Shown: positions 51,895 to 60,669, numbered from the stretch's first letter. The stretch: 64,000 nt of DNA from Alphaproteobacteria bacterium (GCA_018827375.1 JAHJYW010000045.1:248001-312000); one strand, 5' to 3'. The notes: generated by a model not told the origin, from the letters alone. Program-made: numbers and translations.

Positions 51895-54453
51895 GTGCAG
51901 TTCAAAACTGTTCTGCGTACGGCAGCCGCTGTTGCTGTCATCGCATCCATCACAGCTCCTGCTATTGCCCAGGAAGACTCAGCGCCAGAGGCGGACCGTA
52001 AACTCGAAACCGTCGTTACGCTCGGCACGCGCGTTGCCAATCGCTCCGCGCTTGATACGGCCGTTGCTGTCGATGTCGTTTCTGCGGCCACGCTCGAGAA
52101 AATCGGCATCGGCGAACTGAACCAGGCGCTGTCGGTCCAGCTCCCCTCCTTCAACTTCCCGCGCCCTGCGCTCAATGACGGTACAGACTCGGTTCGTCCG
52201 GCTTCGCTTCGCGGCCTCGGCCCTGACCAGACGCTTGTTCTCGTGAACGGTAAGCGCCGCCACATGGCCTCGCTCGTCAACGTCAACGGTTCGATTGGCC
52301 GTGGCACGTCGGCGGTTGACCTAAACACGATCCCGACACTCGCTGTCTCCGGCATTGAAGTCCTGCGCGACGGTGCATCGGCCCAGTATGGTTCTGACGC
52401 CATCGCCGGTGTGATCAACGTCAACCTGCGTGAAGCGGCCGAAGGCGGCGCGGCCGAAGTCAGCTACGGCTGGCGCGAAACAGAGTACACCGTTCCGGTC
52501 GGCACCCCGCCAGCTGGCGTGACTGTCCCTGCTGGCGGCGAGATCTCGCGCGAGCGCTCCGACGGCCATGTTGTGACCCTTTCCGGCTGGAAAGGTTTCC
52601 AGCTTGGTCAGGACGGTTTCATGACGCTCTCGGCAGAGTACAAAGATCAACAGCATTCGGAGCGTTCGGGCTTTGATGTCAGGCCACAGTATACGGCCGC
52701 AGGCGATACGCCAGGCGAAGCTGTCATCAACCGCTTCAATGCCTGGACGGGTGAGCCGGAACTCGAGCAGATCACCCTGTTCGGTAACGCTGGATACAAC
52801 CTTGAGAATGGCGTCGAGCTTTACGGTTGGGCGAGCTATCAGGACCGCGACACGACATCTGCTGGCTTCTATCGCCGGGCGCTCGACGACCGAAATGTCA
52901 TCGAAATCTACCCGAACGGCTTCCTGCCGCTGATCTCGCCTGAAACCACTGACGCGTCTCTGGCTGGCGGTGCCCGTTTCGAGATGGCTGGTTGGGATAT
53001 GGATACGTCTCTCGTCTACGGTTCGAACGAAATGCAGTTCACCATCGAGAACACGCTCAACCGTTCGCTCGGTACAGCATCGAAAACATCGTTCGATGCT
53101 GGCGGGTTCAAATACAGCCAGGTCGTGGCCAACCTCTCGGCCGTTCGCGGCTTTGCGGTTGACGGACTGGCTTCCGATCTCAACGTCGCCTGGGGCCTTG
53201 AGGCCCGTCAGGAAATGTATGAGATCAATGCCGGTGAGCCAGACAGCTACCGCAACGGCGGCGTTTTGCTGCCTCTGAATGTCGGTGGATGCCAGCCTAA
53301 TTCGACCACTGGACTGTTCACGCCAGAAGTTCTGGCGGCAGGCGGCTGTACAACCGCATCCGGCGCCCAGGTGTTCCCTGGTTTCCGTCCGGCCAACGAA
53401 GTTGACGAGGACCGCACTGCTATCGGTGCCTATGTCGACCTTGAAGCCAACGTGACCGATGCCCTGCTCGTTTCCGGCGCCGTGCGTGTCGAATCCTATT
53501 CGGATTTCGGCGAAACGGTTACCGGCAAGCTGGCGGCCCGTTATGACTTCAACGACATGTTCGCACTGCGTGGCTCGATCCAGAACGGCTTCCGTGCGCC
53601 GTCGCTGCAGCAGCAATACTTTGCGACCACGTCGACGAACTTCATCAACGGCGTGCCTTTCGACATCACGACCTTCCCGGTCACTGATCCGATCGCCCAG
53701 GCCTTGGGTGCGCAGGATCTTGATGCCGAGAATTCGGTCAACTACTCGATCGGTGCCGTGTTCCGGAATGGTCCTCTGAATGTGACGGTCGATGCTTACC
53801 GCATTGATGTGAACGATCGGATTGTTCTTTCTGAGAACCTGACATCTTCGGATGTACGTGCATACCTCGTCAGCCAAGGCTTCATCGGATCGGGCGGCGG
53901 CCGCTTCTTCCTGAATGGTGTGGATACGGAAACCTCCGGTGTCGACATCGTGGCAAACTATGCCTTCCCGGAAACCGAAATTGGTCGTTTCAACGCCACG
54001 CTCGGTGCCAACTTCAACAAGACGGACGTGACGGCAGTGCCTGACGTTCCGCAGCTGACGGCCCTGCCGTCGAACCCGGTCCTCTTCGGCCGCGTCAACG
54101 TGCTGACACTTGAAGAAGGTACGCCTAAGGACAAGTTCACAGCGTCGCTTGACTGGGAGCGTGGTCCGTTCGGTGCAACGCTCCGCGCGATCCGTTACGG
54201 CGAAGTGCTGGTGCCTAGCTCCAACCCTGCCAACGATTACACGATCGATCCAAACACGCTCCTCGACATCGAGGGTCGTTACACCTGGAACGAGCGCATC
54301 ACTCTGTCGGTCGGCGCGGACAACGTGTTCGACGAGTATGGCGATCCGGCCCCAATCGGCCAAAACGGTACAGGCAACACGCCATTCTCCGGCTACATCC
54401 CATACGGCAGCTCCGGCCGCTTTGTGTACGTCAAGGCTGGCGTGAAGTTCTAG
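51895..54453 (+). CDS. TonB-dependent receptor
   Basis: This 852-aa outer-membrane active transporter has a signal peptide (residues 1-26, cleaved after AIA). The plug domain (about 50-165) shows VVTLGTRVANRSALDTAVAV, ASLRGLGPDQTLVLVNGKRR, EVLRDGASAQYGSDAIAGVINV. The 22-strand barrel includes DRIVLSENLTSS and ADNVFDEYGDP. It ends in FVYVKAGVKF with the terminal Phe needed for barrel assembly. The ligand is unknown. Translation starts at a GTG with GGAGG 9 nt upstream; no ATG fits the signal peptide. It is followed by a strong terminator, so it is probably a well-expressed single gene. Confidence 0.95.
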   Translation: MQFKTVLRTAAAVAVIASITAPAIAQEDSAPEADRKLETVVTLGTRVANRSALDTAVAVDVVSAATLEKIGIGELNQALSVQLPSFNFPRPALNDGTDSVRPASLRGLGPDQTLVLVNGKRRHMASLVNVNGSIGRGTSAVDLNTIPTLAVSGIEVLRDGASAQYGSDAIAGVINVNLREAAEGGAAEVSYGWRETEYTVPVGTPPAGVTVPAGGEISRERSDGHVVTLSGWKGFQLGQDGFMTLSAEYKDQQHSERSGFDVRPQYTAAGDTPGEAVINRFNAWTGEPELEQITLFGNAGYNLENGVELYGWASYQDRDTTSAGFYRRALDDRNVIEIYPNGFLPLISPETTDASLAGGARFEMAGWDMDTSLVYGSNEMQFTIENTLNRSLGTASKTSFDAGGFKYSQVVANLSAVRGFAVDGLASDLNVAWGLEARQEMYEINAGEPDSYRNGGVLLPLNVGGCQPNSTTGLFTPEVLAAGGCTTASGAQVFPGFRPANEVDEDRTAIGAYVDLEANVTDALLVSGAVRVESYSDFGETVTGKLAARYDFNDMFALRGSIQNGFRAPSLQQQYFATTSTNFINGVPFDITTFPVTDPIAQALGAQDLDAENSVNYSIGAVFRNGPLNVTVDAYRIDVNDRIVLSENLTSSDVRAYLVSQGFIGSGGGRFFLNGVDTETSGVDIVANYAFPETEIGRFNATLGANFNKTDVTAVPDVPQLTALPSNPVLFGRVNVLTLEEGTPKDKFTASLDWERGPFGATLRAIRYGEVLVPSSNPANDYTIDPNTLLDIEGRYTWNERITLSVGADNVFDEYGDPAPIGQNGTGNTPFSGYIPYGSSGRFVYVKAGVKF

Positions 54454-54478
54454 TCGCCTAAGACTTCAGCCCACAAAC

Positions 54479-54513
54479 AAACGCCGCCCCCGAAAGAGGG
54501 CGGCGTTTTTCTT
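54479..54513. terminator. Bidirectional terminator between receptor and GST-like gene
   Basis: AAACGCCGCCC (54479-54489) pairs perfectly with GGGCGGCGTTT (54498-54508) around an 8-nt loop. On the plus strand it is followed by TTTTTCTTTG; on the minus strand by TTTGTTTGT. It can therefore end both the receptor and the convergent GST-like transcripts. Confidence 0.9.
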
Positions 54514-54534
54514 TGTCCATTTATTTGTAAGTGC

Positions 54535-55482
54535 TCAGGCCCGGCGTACGAGGAAGCCCGCGCGCGGGAAGTGAACGTGGATCGTCTCCGCCTCAGGCGA
54601 TGTGCGCTGGAGAATGATGCGCTGGGCATCCGCATGCACCAGTTCACCCTCAACCCAGATCTGGCCATAGTCGTCCGGCGCAACGGCGACAGGATCGCCC
54701 GGCGAGAATCCCTGCGGCTCGTTCAGCGTTGTGGCTGACACGAGGCGCGGCGCGGCGGCCTTGCCGATGGCCAGCGCTTCAGCGGAAGTGATCGTTTCCG
54801 GTTCCTGGCCTTCCGTCTCGGTCAGCCGGTCATACCAGGCACGTGTCAGCGGCGCGCTTTCAAGGCATTCATTGGCAAAGTCCGGCACCGTATTCATCAT
54901 GAACCAGACATTCATGTAGGCGTGGACGTCAACAAAGCCCGGCTTGGCGCCGATCAGGTAGATGCCTGCCCCGGCGCCCTTGCCGGCCTGGAGGCGTTCT
55001 TCCAGCAGCATCAGACGCGCACGCCACTGGTCGCGCATCATCGGCGCAACACGCTTCATGCCTTCCGTATCGAACGGCCGGCCTGACAGCGCCTCGCGGT
55101 CCTTCTTGAAGGCTTCAGGCACCGTATCGGCCCGTTCGCCGAAGATGATTGCCACGGATGACTGGAACCAGCGCGAATCCGCCCAGCCAGCCACCATCTG
55201 GCCGAGGCCCTCATGGCCGGGTGTGCGCAGCGAAACGGTGGAGAACCGCGACTCCAGCTCGCGCAGGATGATCGCCGTGTCGCAATAAACGTCTGCGCCG
55301 ATCTGCATCACCGGCGTGCGGCGATAGCCGCCGGTCAGTGGCATAAGGTCGGGCCGCGGCATGATCACGGGAATCTCCACGCGCGAATAGGCGAGATTCT
55401 TCAGTTTCAGCGTCAGTCTCACCTTCTCTGCGAAGGGTGAGGTTGGATATTCGTGCAGGATGATGCTGCGGGCGTCTGCCAT
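54535..55482 (-). CDS. GST-like protein with extra C-terminal domain
   Basis: This 315-aa protein has a thioredoxin-fold GST N-terminal domain (about 5-85; EYPTSPFAEKVRLTLKLKNL, CDTAIILRELESRF) and an all-helical GST C-terminal domain (about 90-235). An additional domain of about 70 residues follows (EPQGFSPGDPVAVAPDDYGQ, WVEGELVHADAQRIILQRTS, ETIHVHFPRAGFLVRR) and looks beta-rich. The catalytic residue expected near the N-terminus is in the Ser/Pro of TSPF. The extra domain is not part of ordinary glutathione transferases. It converges on the TonB-dependent receptor. Confidence 0.85.
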   Translation of the reverse strand: MADARSIILHEYPTSPFAEKVRLTLKLKNLAYSRVEIPVIMPRPDLMPLTGGYRRTPVMQIGADVYCDTAIILRELESRFSTVSLRTPGHEGLGQMVAGWADSRWFQSSVAIIFGERADTVPEAFKKDREALSGRPFDTEGMKRVAPMMRDQWRARLMLLEERLQAGKGAGAGIYLIGAKPGFVDVHAYMNVWFMMNTVPDFANECLESAPLTRAWYDRLTETEGQEPETITSAEALAIGKAAAPRLVSATTLNEPQGFSPGDPVAVAPDDYGQIWVEGELVHADAQRIILQRTSPEAETIHVHFPRAGFLVRRA

Positions 55483-55560
55483 GGGCTGCGTGCCTTCCCA
55501 GTTTGACCAAACGCCTACTTTGCAGACGTTCAGGCAAACAGGGAAGGCTTTTCTTGCCGG

Positions 55561-56871
55561 CTAGAGCGCAGCCAGCGCCTGGTCGAGATCTGCAATGATA
55601 TCGGCAGCATCCTCGATCCCGACCGACAGGCGAACCGTATCAGGCGCTGCGCCTGCAGCCGTTTTCTGCGCATCCGTCAGCTGGCTGTGCGTGGTCGATG
55701 CGGGGTGGATGATCAGCGAGCGCGTGTCGCCGATATTGGCGAGGTGGCTGAACAGTTTCACACCCTCGACCAGTTTCACGCCGGCCTCATGGCCGCCCTT
55801 CAGGCCGAAGGTGAACACCGCGCCTGCGCCTTTAGGCAGGTAGGTTTTTGCGAGGTCGTTGTGTGGATCTCCCTCAAGCCCGGCATAGCGGACCCAGCTG
55901 ACCTTCGCGTGGGCCTGCAGGTGTTTCGCCACTTTCAGGGCATTGGTGCAGTGCCGTTCCATGCGCAGCGGCAGGGTCTCGCAGCCTGTCATGATAAGGA
56001 ACGCGTTCATTGGCGACATGGCAGGGCCGAGATCGCGCAGCGAGAAGGCCCGTGCAGCAATGGCAAAGGCGATGTTCACGTTGGCGCCATCGGGCCCGAG
56101 CGGCAGGGCGCCGAAGGCTTCACCGAACACCATGTCATTGTAGTAGGATTGCGGGCTGGCCATGGTCGGGAACTTGTCCTTGTGGGCCAGCCAGTCGAAA
56201 TTGCCACCATCGATCACCATGCCGCCAATCGAGTTGCCGTGCCCGCCGATAAACTTGGTCAGGCTTTCGACGATAATATTGGCGCCATGCTCCAGCGGAC
56301 GGCAGAGATAGGGCGATGCCATCGTATTATCGACCATGTAGGGCAGGCCATGGCGCTTCGCGATCGCGGCAATCGCTTTCATGTCGGTCACAAGCCCACC
56401 CGGATTGGCGAGGCTTTCAGTAAAGATCACGCGCGTTTTGTCGTCGATGGCCGCTTCGAACGCTGCTACATCGTCGATATCGACAAATTTGACGTCCCAG
56501 CCGAATTTCTTGAACGCATGCGACAGCTGGTTGATCGAACCGCCATAGAGCTGGCGTGCGGCAACAATGTTCGCGCCCGGCTCCATCAGTACATGGAAGG
56601 CCAGCAGCTGCGCCGCATGGCCTGAGGCTGTCGCAACGCCCATCGTGCCACCTTCGAGGTCAGCGATGCGGGCTTCCAGCGCGCCGGTCGTCGGGTTGCC
56701 GAGCCGGGTATAGATGTTGCCAAACTCCTGCAGCGCAAACAGGTTTGCGGCGTGCGCGGCATCCCGGAACACAAAGCTGGTCGTCTGATGGATCGGCTGT
56801 GCGCGCGACCCCGAAACCGGATCTGGCGCTGCACCAGCGTGAATGGCGCGTGTTGAAAAGCCCTGGGTCAT
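55561..56871 (-). CDS. metY: O-acetylhomoserine (thiol)-lyase / cystathionine gamma-synthase family
   Basis: This 436-aa PLP enzyme of the Cys/Met metabolism family matches the O-acetylhomoserine sulfhydrylase type that makes homocysteine directly from sulfide. Motifs are TRAIHAGAAPDPVSGSRA, TASGHAAQLLAFHVL, FTESLANPGGLVTD, VDNTMASPYLCRPL, the PLP lysine in SLTKFIGGHGNSIGG and HPASTTHSQLTD. The start ATG has GGGAG 7 nt upstream. No SAM-II riboswitch, common upstream of this gene in other alphaproteobacteria, was recognisable in the leader. Confidence 0.93.
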   Translation of the reverse strand: MTQGFSTRAIHAGAAPDPVSGSRAQPIHQTTSFVFRDAAHAANLFALQEFGNIYTRLGNPTTGALEARIADLEGGTMGVATASGHAAQLLAFHVLMEPGANIVAARQLYGGSINQLSHAFKKFGWDVKFVDIDDVAAFEAAIDDKTRVIFTESLANPGGLVTDMKAIAAIAKRHGLPYMVDNTMASPYLCRPLEHGANIIVESLTKFIGGHGNSIGGMVIDGGNFDWLAHKDKFPTMASPQSYYNDMVFGEAFGALPLGPDGANVNIAFAIAARAFSLRDLGPAMSPMNAFLIMTGCETLPLRMERHCTNALKVAKHLQAHAKVSWVRYAGLEGDPHNDLAKTYLPKGAGAVFTFGLKGGHEAGVKLVEGVKLFSHLANIGDTRSLIIHPASTTHSQLTDAQKTAAGAAPDTVRLSVGIEDAADIIADLDQALAAL

Positions 56872-57017
56872 CTTTTTCTCCCTGTCTGGATAGTGTTTGC
56901 GTGTCTTGTAGCGCTTTGTCAGCGTCTGCACAGGGATTGAAGCTAAAAGCTCGGTTCAGCAGTAATCAGCGCAAGAAACGGGTGGAAGCCATCGGTCGCG
57001 CAAGGCACATTGTCGCC

Positions 57018-57902
57018 ATGACGATAACCAGGCCCCCCCTTGATGAACGTGCTGTCGCTTATGAGCGTATGGCTCGCGCGCTCGATCATCTGGGCGACAC
57101 CTGGCGCGACTGGCCGGACCTCGCCAGCGTCGCGGCCGCGATGAACCTCTCGCCCAGCCACTTCCAGCGCGAGTTTACACGCTGGGCCGGGGTCAGCCCG
57201 AAGCAGTTCCAGGCCGCCCTCGCCCATGGTGCGGCCGGAGATCTCCTGCGCGAGGGCGCCAGCGTGCTGGACGCCGCCTTCGAGACGGGTCTGTCCGGTC
57301 CCGGCCGCCTTCACGATCTTTTTATCGCCCATGAAGGTCTCACTCCCGGCGAGGCAAAATCGGGCGGTACGGGCGCTGATCTTATCATTGGCCGCGCGCC
57401 CACGCCCTTTGGTGAAGGCGCCTGGCTGATGAGTGCACGCGGACTGGTTGCGCTTGGCTTCATTGACGAAGGCGCCCCTACTCGAACGGGTTTTGAGCAT
57501 CAAGGCGTTTGCGAAGCCCAGGCATTTGCAGATCTCACCGCCCGCTATCCCGGCGCCGATATCCGCCGTGATGACGCAGAAGCCGCCCGGTTCGCGCGCC
57601 GCGTTTTTGAATCCGGAGAACCGCTTCCCGTTGCGCTCTACGGCACGCCTTTCCGGCGTCAGGTCTGGCGCGCGCTGCTGGAAATCCCGGCCGGCACGAC
57701 GCAGACTTATGGCCAGCTGGCGTGTGCTTCCGGCAACCCGAAAGCTGCCCGTGCTGTCGGCGCCGCGGTTGGCGCCAATCCGGTCAGCTGGTTCATCCCC
57801 TGTCACAGAGCCCTTGCAGCCGACGGTCGGCTCCATAACTATCATTGGGGTGTGGCGCGCAAACGTGCCATGCTGACCTATGAACGCGCCCATGCGGCCT
57901 GA
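57018..57902 (+). CDS. Ada-type AraC-like regulator fused to O6-methylguanine-DNA methyltransferase
   Basis: This 294-aa protein has an N-terminal AraC helix-turn-helix domain (about 25-115; LASVAAAMNLSPSHFQREFTR) and a C-terminal 6-O-methylguanine-DNA methyltransferase domain (about 125-290). The methyl acceptor is Cys262 in PCHRALAADG, with AVGAAVGANPVSWFI before it. The N-terminal zinc domain of E. coli Ada, with the Cys that senses methylphosphotriesters, is missing, so it would repair O6-methylguanine but sense damage some other way. The ATG at 57018 follows a non-conserved upstream frame. It is divergent from metY. Confidence 0.92.
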   Translation: MTITRPPLDERAVAYERMARALDHLGDTWRDWPDLASVAAAMNLSPSHFQREFTRWAGVSPKQFQAALAHGAAGDLLREGASVLDAAFETGLSGPGRLHDLFIAHEGLTPGEAKSGGTGADLIIGRAPTPFGEGAWLMSARGLVALGFIDEGAPTRTGFEHQGVCEAQAFADLTARYPGADIRRDDAEAARFARRVFESGEPLPVALYGTPFRRQVWRALLEIPAGTTQTYGQLACASGNPKAARAVGAAVGANPVSWFIPCHRALAADGRLHNYHWGVARKRAMLTYERAHAA

Positions 57903-57958
57903 CCGGCCACAATGGGTAGACGGCGCCATGCCGCATATCCGGGCCTGCCAGTCTTTCC

Positions 57959-58417
57959 ATGTTACCAATGATCCTGCTCTTTGTTGCGCTCCTTGCCTGG
58001 GGCGGGCATCTCGCATGGCGCTGGAAATCCACCCGCGATTTCGCGCCTGAAGTCCTCGCTGCACGCAAGGAGGCCGGTGAGATACCTGCCGATGTCACCG
58101 ATGCGGAGTTCACCGACCTTTACCTGCGCAGCGAAGGCCCGCGCTCAGCGACGTATTTCTTTGTCTGCGCAACGATCGTGTCCGTGATGATCGCGCCCTT
58201 TGTAGGCGCGTTCAACATTGTCTGGCGGATGCTGTGGCAGACATCCGGTGGCTCGCCCGTTTTCGAGACCGGCACGCTCATTCACACATTTTCCGTTTTT
58301 CTGGGGGTCATGGCGTTCATGATCGTGCTGCTAGCGGTTGCGATGCGGCGCTATTACGCGCTGATGCCGCCCAACCTTAAACAGGTCGTCCGCGACCTCA
58401 ATGGAGGCCTCACTTGA
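57959..58417 (+). CDS. Three-helix membrane protein of unknown function
   Basis: This 152-aa protein has an N-terminal membrane segment (MILLFVALLAWGGHLAW), a cytoplasmic-like helical stretch (EVLAARKEAGEIPADVTDAE) and two further helices (FFVCATIVSVMIAPFVGAFN and SVFLGVMAFMIVLLAVAM). No family assignment is possible. The TGA overlaps the TTG start of the lactoylglutathione lyase gene (TTGA at 58414-58417), so they are translated together. The role in methylglyoxal metabolism is only suggested by context. Confidence 0.68.
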   Translation: MLPMILLFVALLAWGGHLAWRWKSTRDFAPEVLAARKEAGEIPADVTDAEFTDLYLRSEGPRSATYFFVCATIVSVMIAPFVGAFNIVWRMLWQTSGGSPVFETGTLIHTFSVFLGVMAFMIVLLAVAMRRYYALMPPNLKQVVRDLNGGLT

Positions 58418-58887
58418 GCATCGAATACCTGCACACGATGGTGCGCGTCGAGAATATCGACGACGCCCTCAAATTCTATTGTGACGGCCTGGGCCTCGAA
58501 CAGGTCCGCCGCGTCGATAGCGAACAGGGCCGCTTTACACTGGTCTTCCTGGCATCGCCAGCCGATGTGAAGCGTCTTGGCGGCATCGCGGCGGACGCCA
58601 ACCCCACGCAAGTCAACATCCCGATGGTGGAGCTGACCTATAACTGGGATCCTGAAGCCTATCAGGGCGGGCGCAATTTCGGCCATCTCGCTTACATGGT
58701 CGATGATATCTATGAGGCCGTCGAGCGGCTCGCCGCCCAGGGCGTGACGATCAATCGTCCGCCACGTGATGGCCACATGGCCTTCATCCGCTCGCCGGAT
58801 GGCATCTCGGTCGAGCTTCTCCAAAAGGGCGAGCGCAAGCCGCCGAAGGAGCCTTGGGCCAGCGCCGAAAATATCGGTGTCTGGTAG
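58414..58887 (+). CDS. gloA: Lactoylglutathione lyase (glyoxalase I)
   Basis: This 157-aa VOC-fold enzyme converts the hemithioacetal of methylglyoxal and glutathione to lactoylglutathione. All four metal ligands are in place: His7, Glu73 in VELTYN, His91 in FGHLAY and Glu134 in DGISVELLQ. TYNWDPEAYQGGRNFGHLA is highly typical of GloA. The start is a TTG at 58414 with GGAGG (58403-58407) six nt upstream; no ATG keeps His7. It overlaps the preceding membrane-protein gene by 4 nt. Confidence 0.93.
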   Translation: MSIEYLHTMVRVENIDDALKFYCDGLGLEQVRRVDSEQGRFTLVFLASPADVKRLGGIAADANPTQVNIPMVELTYNWDPEAYQGGRNFGHLAYMVDDIYEAVERLAAQGVTINRPPRDGHMAFIRSPDGISVELLQKGERKPPKEPWASAENIGVW

Positions 58888-58950
58888 CAAGATAATCCGT
58901 GCAGGATGCGTAAACTGCGTTAAGTTCCCCGCAAAACGGGAGGACTGACC

Positions 58951-59343
58951 ATGACAGCGTTTGCTGCCGCAACACTTTATATCGGGCTTTTTTGCCTGCT
59001 CATGCTGGCCCTGAAGATGAATGTTGGGCGCGTGCGCTCATCGGAGAAGGTCAACTTTGGCGACGGGGCCAATGAAGCGCTCCAGCGCGCGATCCGGGTT
59101 CAGGGCAATGCCGTGGAAGACGTGCCGGTGGTCCTGTTGGGGCTACTTGGCCTCGCCGCGCTCGCTGCGCCGACCGTCCTGATTCATGCGCTGGGCGCGA
59201 GTTTCCTGCTTGGCCGCGTATTGCATGCCGTGGGTCTTGGTGGTTCGTCAGGCTCCAGCTTCGGCCGTCTCGTTGGCACGCTGATCAGCCTGATCGTCCT
59301 GCTCGTCACGGCCGGCGCCTGTATCTGGTTCGCCCTGACCTAG
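58951..59343 (+). CDS. MAPEG-family membrane protein
   Basis: This 130-aa protein has four hydrophobic segments and the MAPEG pattern (AIRVQGNAVEDVPVVLLGLL, GASFLLGRVLHAVGL). MAPEG proteins include membrane-bound glutathione transferases and related proteins; bacterial members are mostly uncharacterised. GGGAGG lies 8 nt upstream of the ATG. It follows the glyoxalase gene, another glutathione-linked gene, with a 63-nt gap. Its TAG overlaps the convergent hpt stop in CTAG at 59340-59343. Confidence 0.88.
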   Translation: MTAFAAATLYIGLFCLLMLALKMNVGRVRSSEKVNFGDGANEALQRAIRVQGNAVEDVPVVLLGLLGLAALAAPTVLIHALGASFLLGRVLHAVGLGGSSGSSFGRLVGTLISLIVLLVTAGACIWFALT

Positions 59344-59870
59344 TCCAGCGCGCCAATATAGGGCAGGCCGCGATACTTGCCCGCATCATCCATGCCATAG
59401 CCGACAAGGTAGCGTCCCGGTGAATCGAAGGCGCAGAAGTCGACCCCGTCCTCGCCGCGTGGGGCCCAGGGCTTCTGCGTCAACGCACAGGTGATCACTT
59501 CGCGCGCGCCCTTTGCCAGCAGGTGCGCCTTGGCGAAGGCCAGCGTGCGGCCTGTGTCAAAGACATCGTCCAGCAACAGGACGCCGCGTCCTTCAACCGA
59601 GCGGCCCAGATCGGCCCGCACGACAACGCGGCCCGAGCTTTCGCGGGCATCGCGATAGCTTTCCAGCCAGATCACGTCCAGCACGGGGTGGATATCCCGC
59701 CGCGCCAGGGCCTTCATCAGGTCTGACGTGAACGGCGTTGCGCCGATCAGGATGGACACGGCCGACCAGTCGCCCTGCAGGCTTGGTGCGAGGGCATCGG
59801 CCAGCTCTTCAATGCGCGCCATCAGTTCGTCCTCTGTGACGAGGATCTCGATTTTTGGCAGTTCCGTCAT
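59340..59870 (-). CDS. hpt: Hypoxanthine phosphoribosyltransferase
   Basis: This 176-aa type I phosphoribosyltransferase salvages hypoxanthine (and perhaps guanine) to the monophosphate. The PRPP-binding motif is VLLLDDVFDTGRTL and the C-terminal KPWAPRGEDGVDFCAF is family-like. The conserved hood/base region is VGYGMDDAGKYRGLPYIG. The ATG overlaps the preceding MJ0042 gene's TGA as ATGA (59867-59870), so the two are coupled. Confidence 0.9.
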   Translation of the reverse strand: MTELPKIEILVTEDELMARIEELADALAPSLQGDWSAVSILIGATPFTSDLMKALARRDIHPVLDVIWLESYRDARESSGRVVVRADLGRSVEGRGVLLLDDVFDTGRTLAFAKAHLLAKGAREVITCALTQKPWAPRGEDGVDFCAFDSPGRYLVGYGMDDAGKYRGLPYIGALD

Positions 59871-60607
59871 TCCGTCGGGCTTTCAGCATCGGACACGGCC
59901 AAGTCTGGCGCGGCCTCGTCAGTTGGGGAAGTCGTTTCCGGCATAGCCTTTGGTTCAGGCGGGACGTCGGCGCGGTCGACAAAGGAAAGCTCGATCTCGA
60001 AACTCTCCATCGGGGCCTGTTCGAGCACGATCTTGAACTCGCCCGTTGCGCCCGCGCCAAGCGCGCCCGGTGTCACACTACCGTATTTCAGGGCCACTTC
60101 CTTGCCGCGCTCGTCCGTCAGGCCGACGCGCACCGCGGGCGTGTCCACCGTGCTGCGCGCCACATTGACCACTTTGCCGGATACGGTGACCACCGGGATT
60201 GTGTCATTGAAGGTGCGGCTGCGCTCGATATTCGTGAATTCCAGCCCGAAACGGTTCACCGAGAACCCGGCGCGTTTGTAGGCTGTCGCTGATTCGGGCC
60301 AGATCTTAACCACGTCGTTCCGGAAGATGATGGCCGCGACGCCCAGCGTAAAAAACACGCCCGCCGTTACGATCCACGCGACCAGCGCGGCAAAGCGGCT
60401 CTTGCGGCGGCGCTGCTCGCGCACCCTTTCGCGATACACTTCATGCGCTGCGGGCGCTGCAGCTGCAGGCTCATGTCCGGGCAGCCCTTGCGGGTTTACG
60501 AACCAGCTATGACCGCAGGTAGCGCATGTGACTGTTCGCCCACTTTCACCGATTGTTGAGTCATCGGCGAAATACTGTGTCTCACACGAGGGACAGGTGA
60601 GGATCAT
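59867..60607 (-). CDS. MJ0042-type zinc-ribbon membrane protein
   Basis: This 246-aa protein has an N-terminal zinc ribbon (Cys5, Cys8, Cys28, Cys31: ILTCPSCETQYFADD, VTCATCGHSWF) of the MJ0042/DUF3426-like type. A Pro/Ala linker, a basic stretch and one membrane helix (72-95) follow. The C-terminal extracytoplasmic beta-rich domain contains TIPVVTVSGKVVNVAR and TGEFKIVLEQAPMESFEIEL. The tail is acidic. The start ATG is that at 60607; upstream frame sequence does not belong to the family. It is divergent from ftsE across a 62-nt spacer, an arrangement common in alphaproteobacteria. Confidence 0.9.
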   Translation of the reverse strand: MILTCPSCETQYFADDSTIGESGRTVTCATCGHSWFVNPQGLPGHEPAAAAPAAHEVYRERVREQRRRKSRFAALVAWIVTAGVFFTLGVAAIIFRNDVVKIWPESATAYKRAGFSVNRFGLEFTNIERSRTFNDTIPVVTVSGKVVNVARSTVDTPAVRVGLTDERGKEVALKYGSVTPGALGAGATGEFKIVLEQAPMESFEIELSFVDRADVPPEPKAMPETTSPTDEAAPDLAVSDAESPTE

Positions 60608-60669
60608 GACTTGGTCTTTCCCGCAATTCGTCCCATTAACCAATAGCCTGAGCTGACAGGCAGGAGCCC

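Noticed and set aside
52321-54363. Minus-strand open frame of 680 codons opposite the TonB-dependent receptor
   Set aside because: Residue composition is rich in Arg, His and Val as expected for the reverse complement of a GC-rich gene, and the opposite strand is a clear receptor.
56872-57017. Possible SAM-II riboswitch in the leader of metY
   Set aside because: I compared the leader with the remembered SAM-II core (pseudoknot with a late GCTAAA segment) and could not find the core in the right order; only a chance hairpin is present.
56556-57017. Upstream extension of the Ada-like gene frame
   Set aside because: It overlaps the start of metY on the opposite strand, contains long Arg-rich low-complexity stretches and has no conserved domain.
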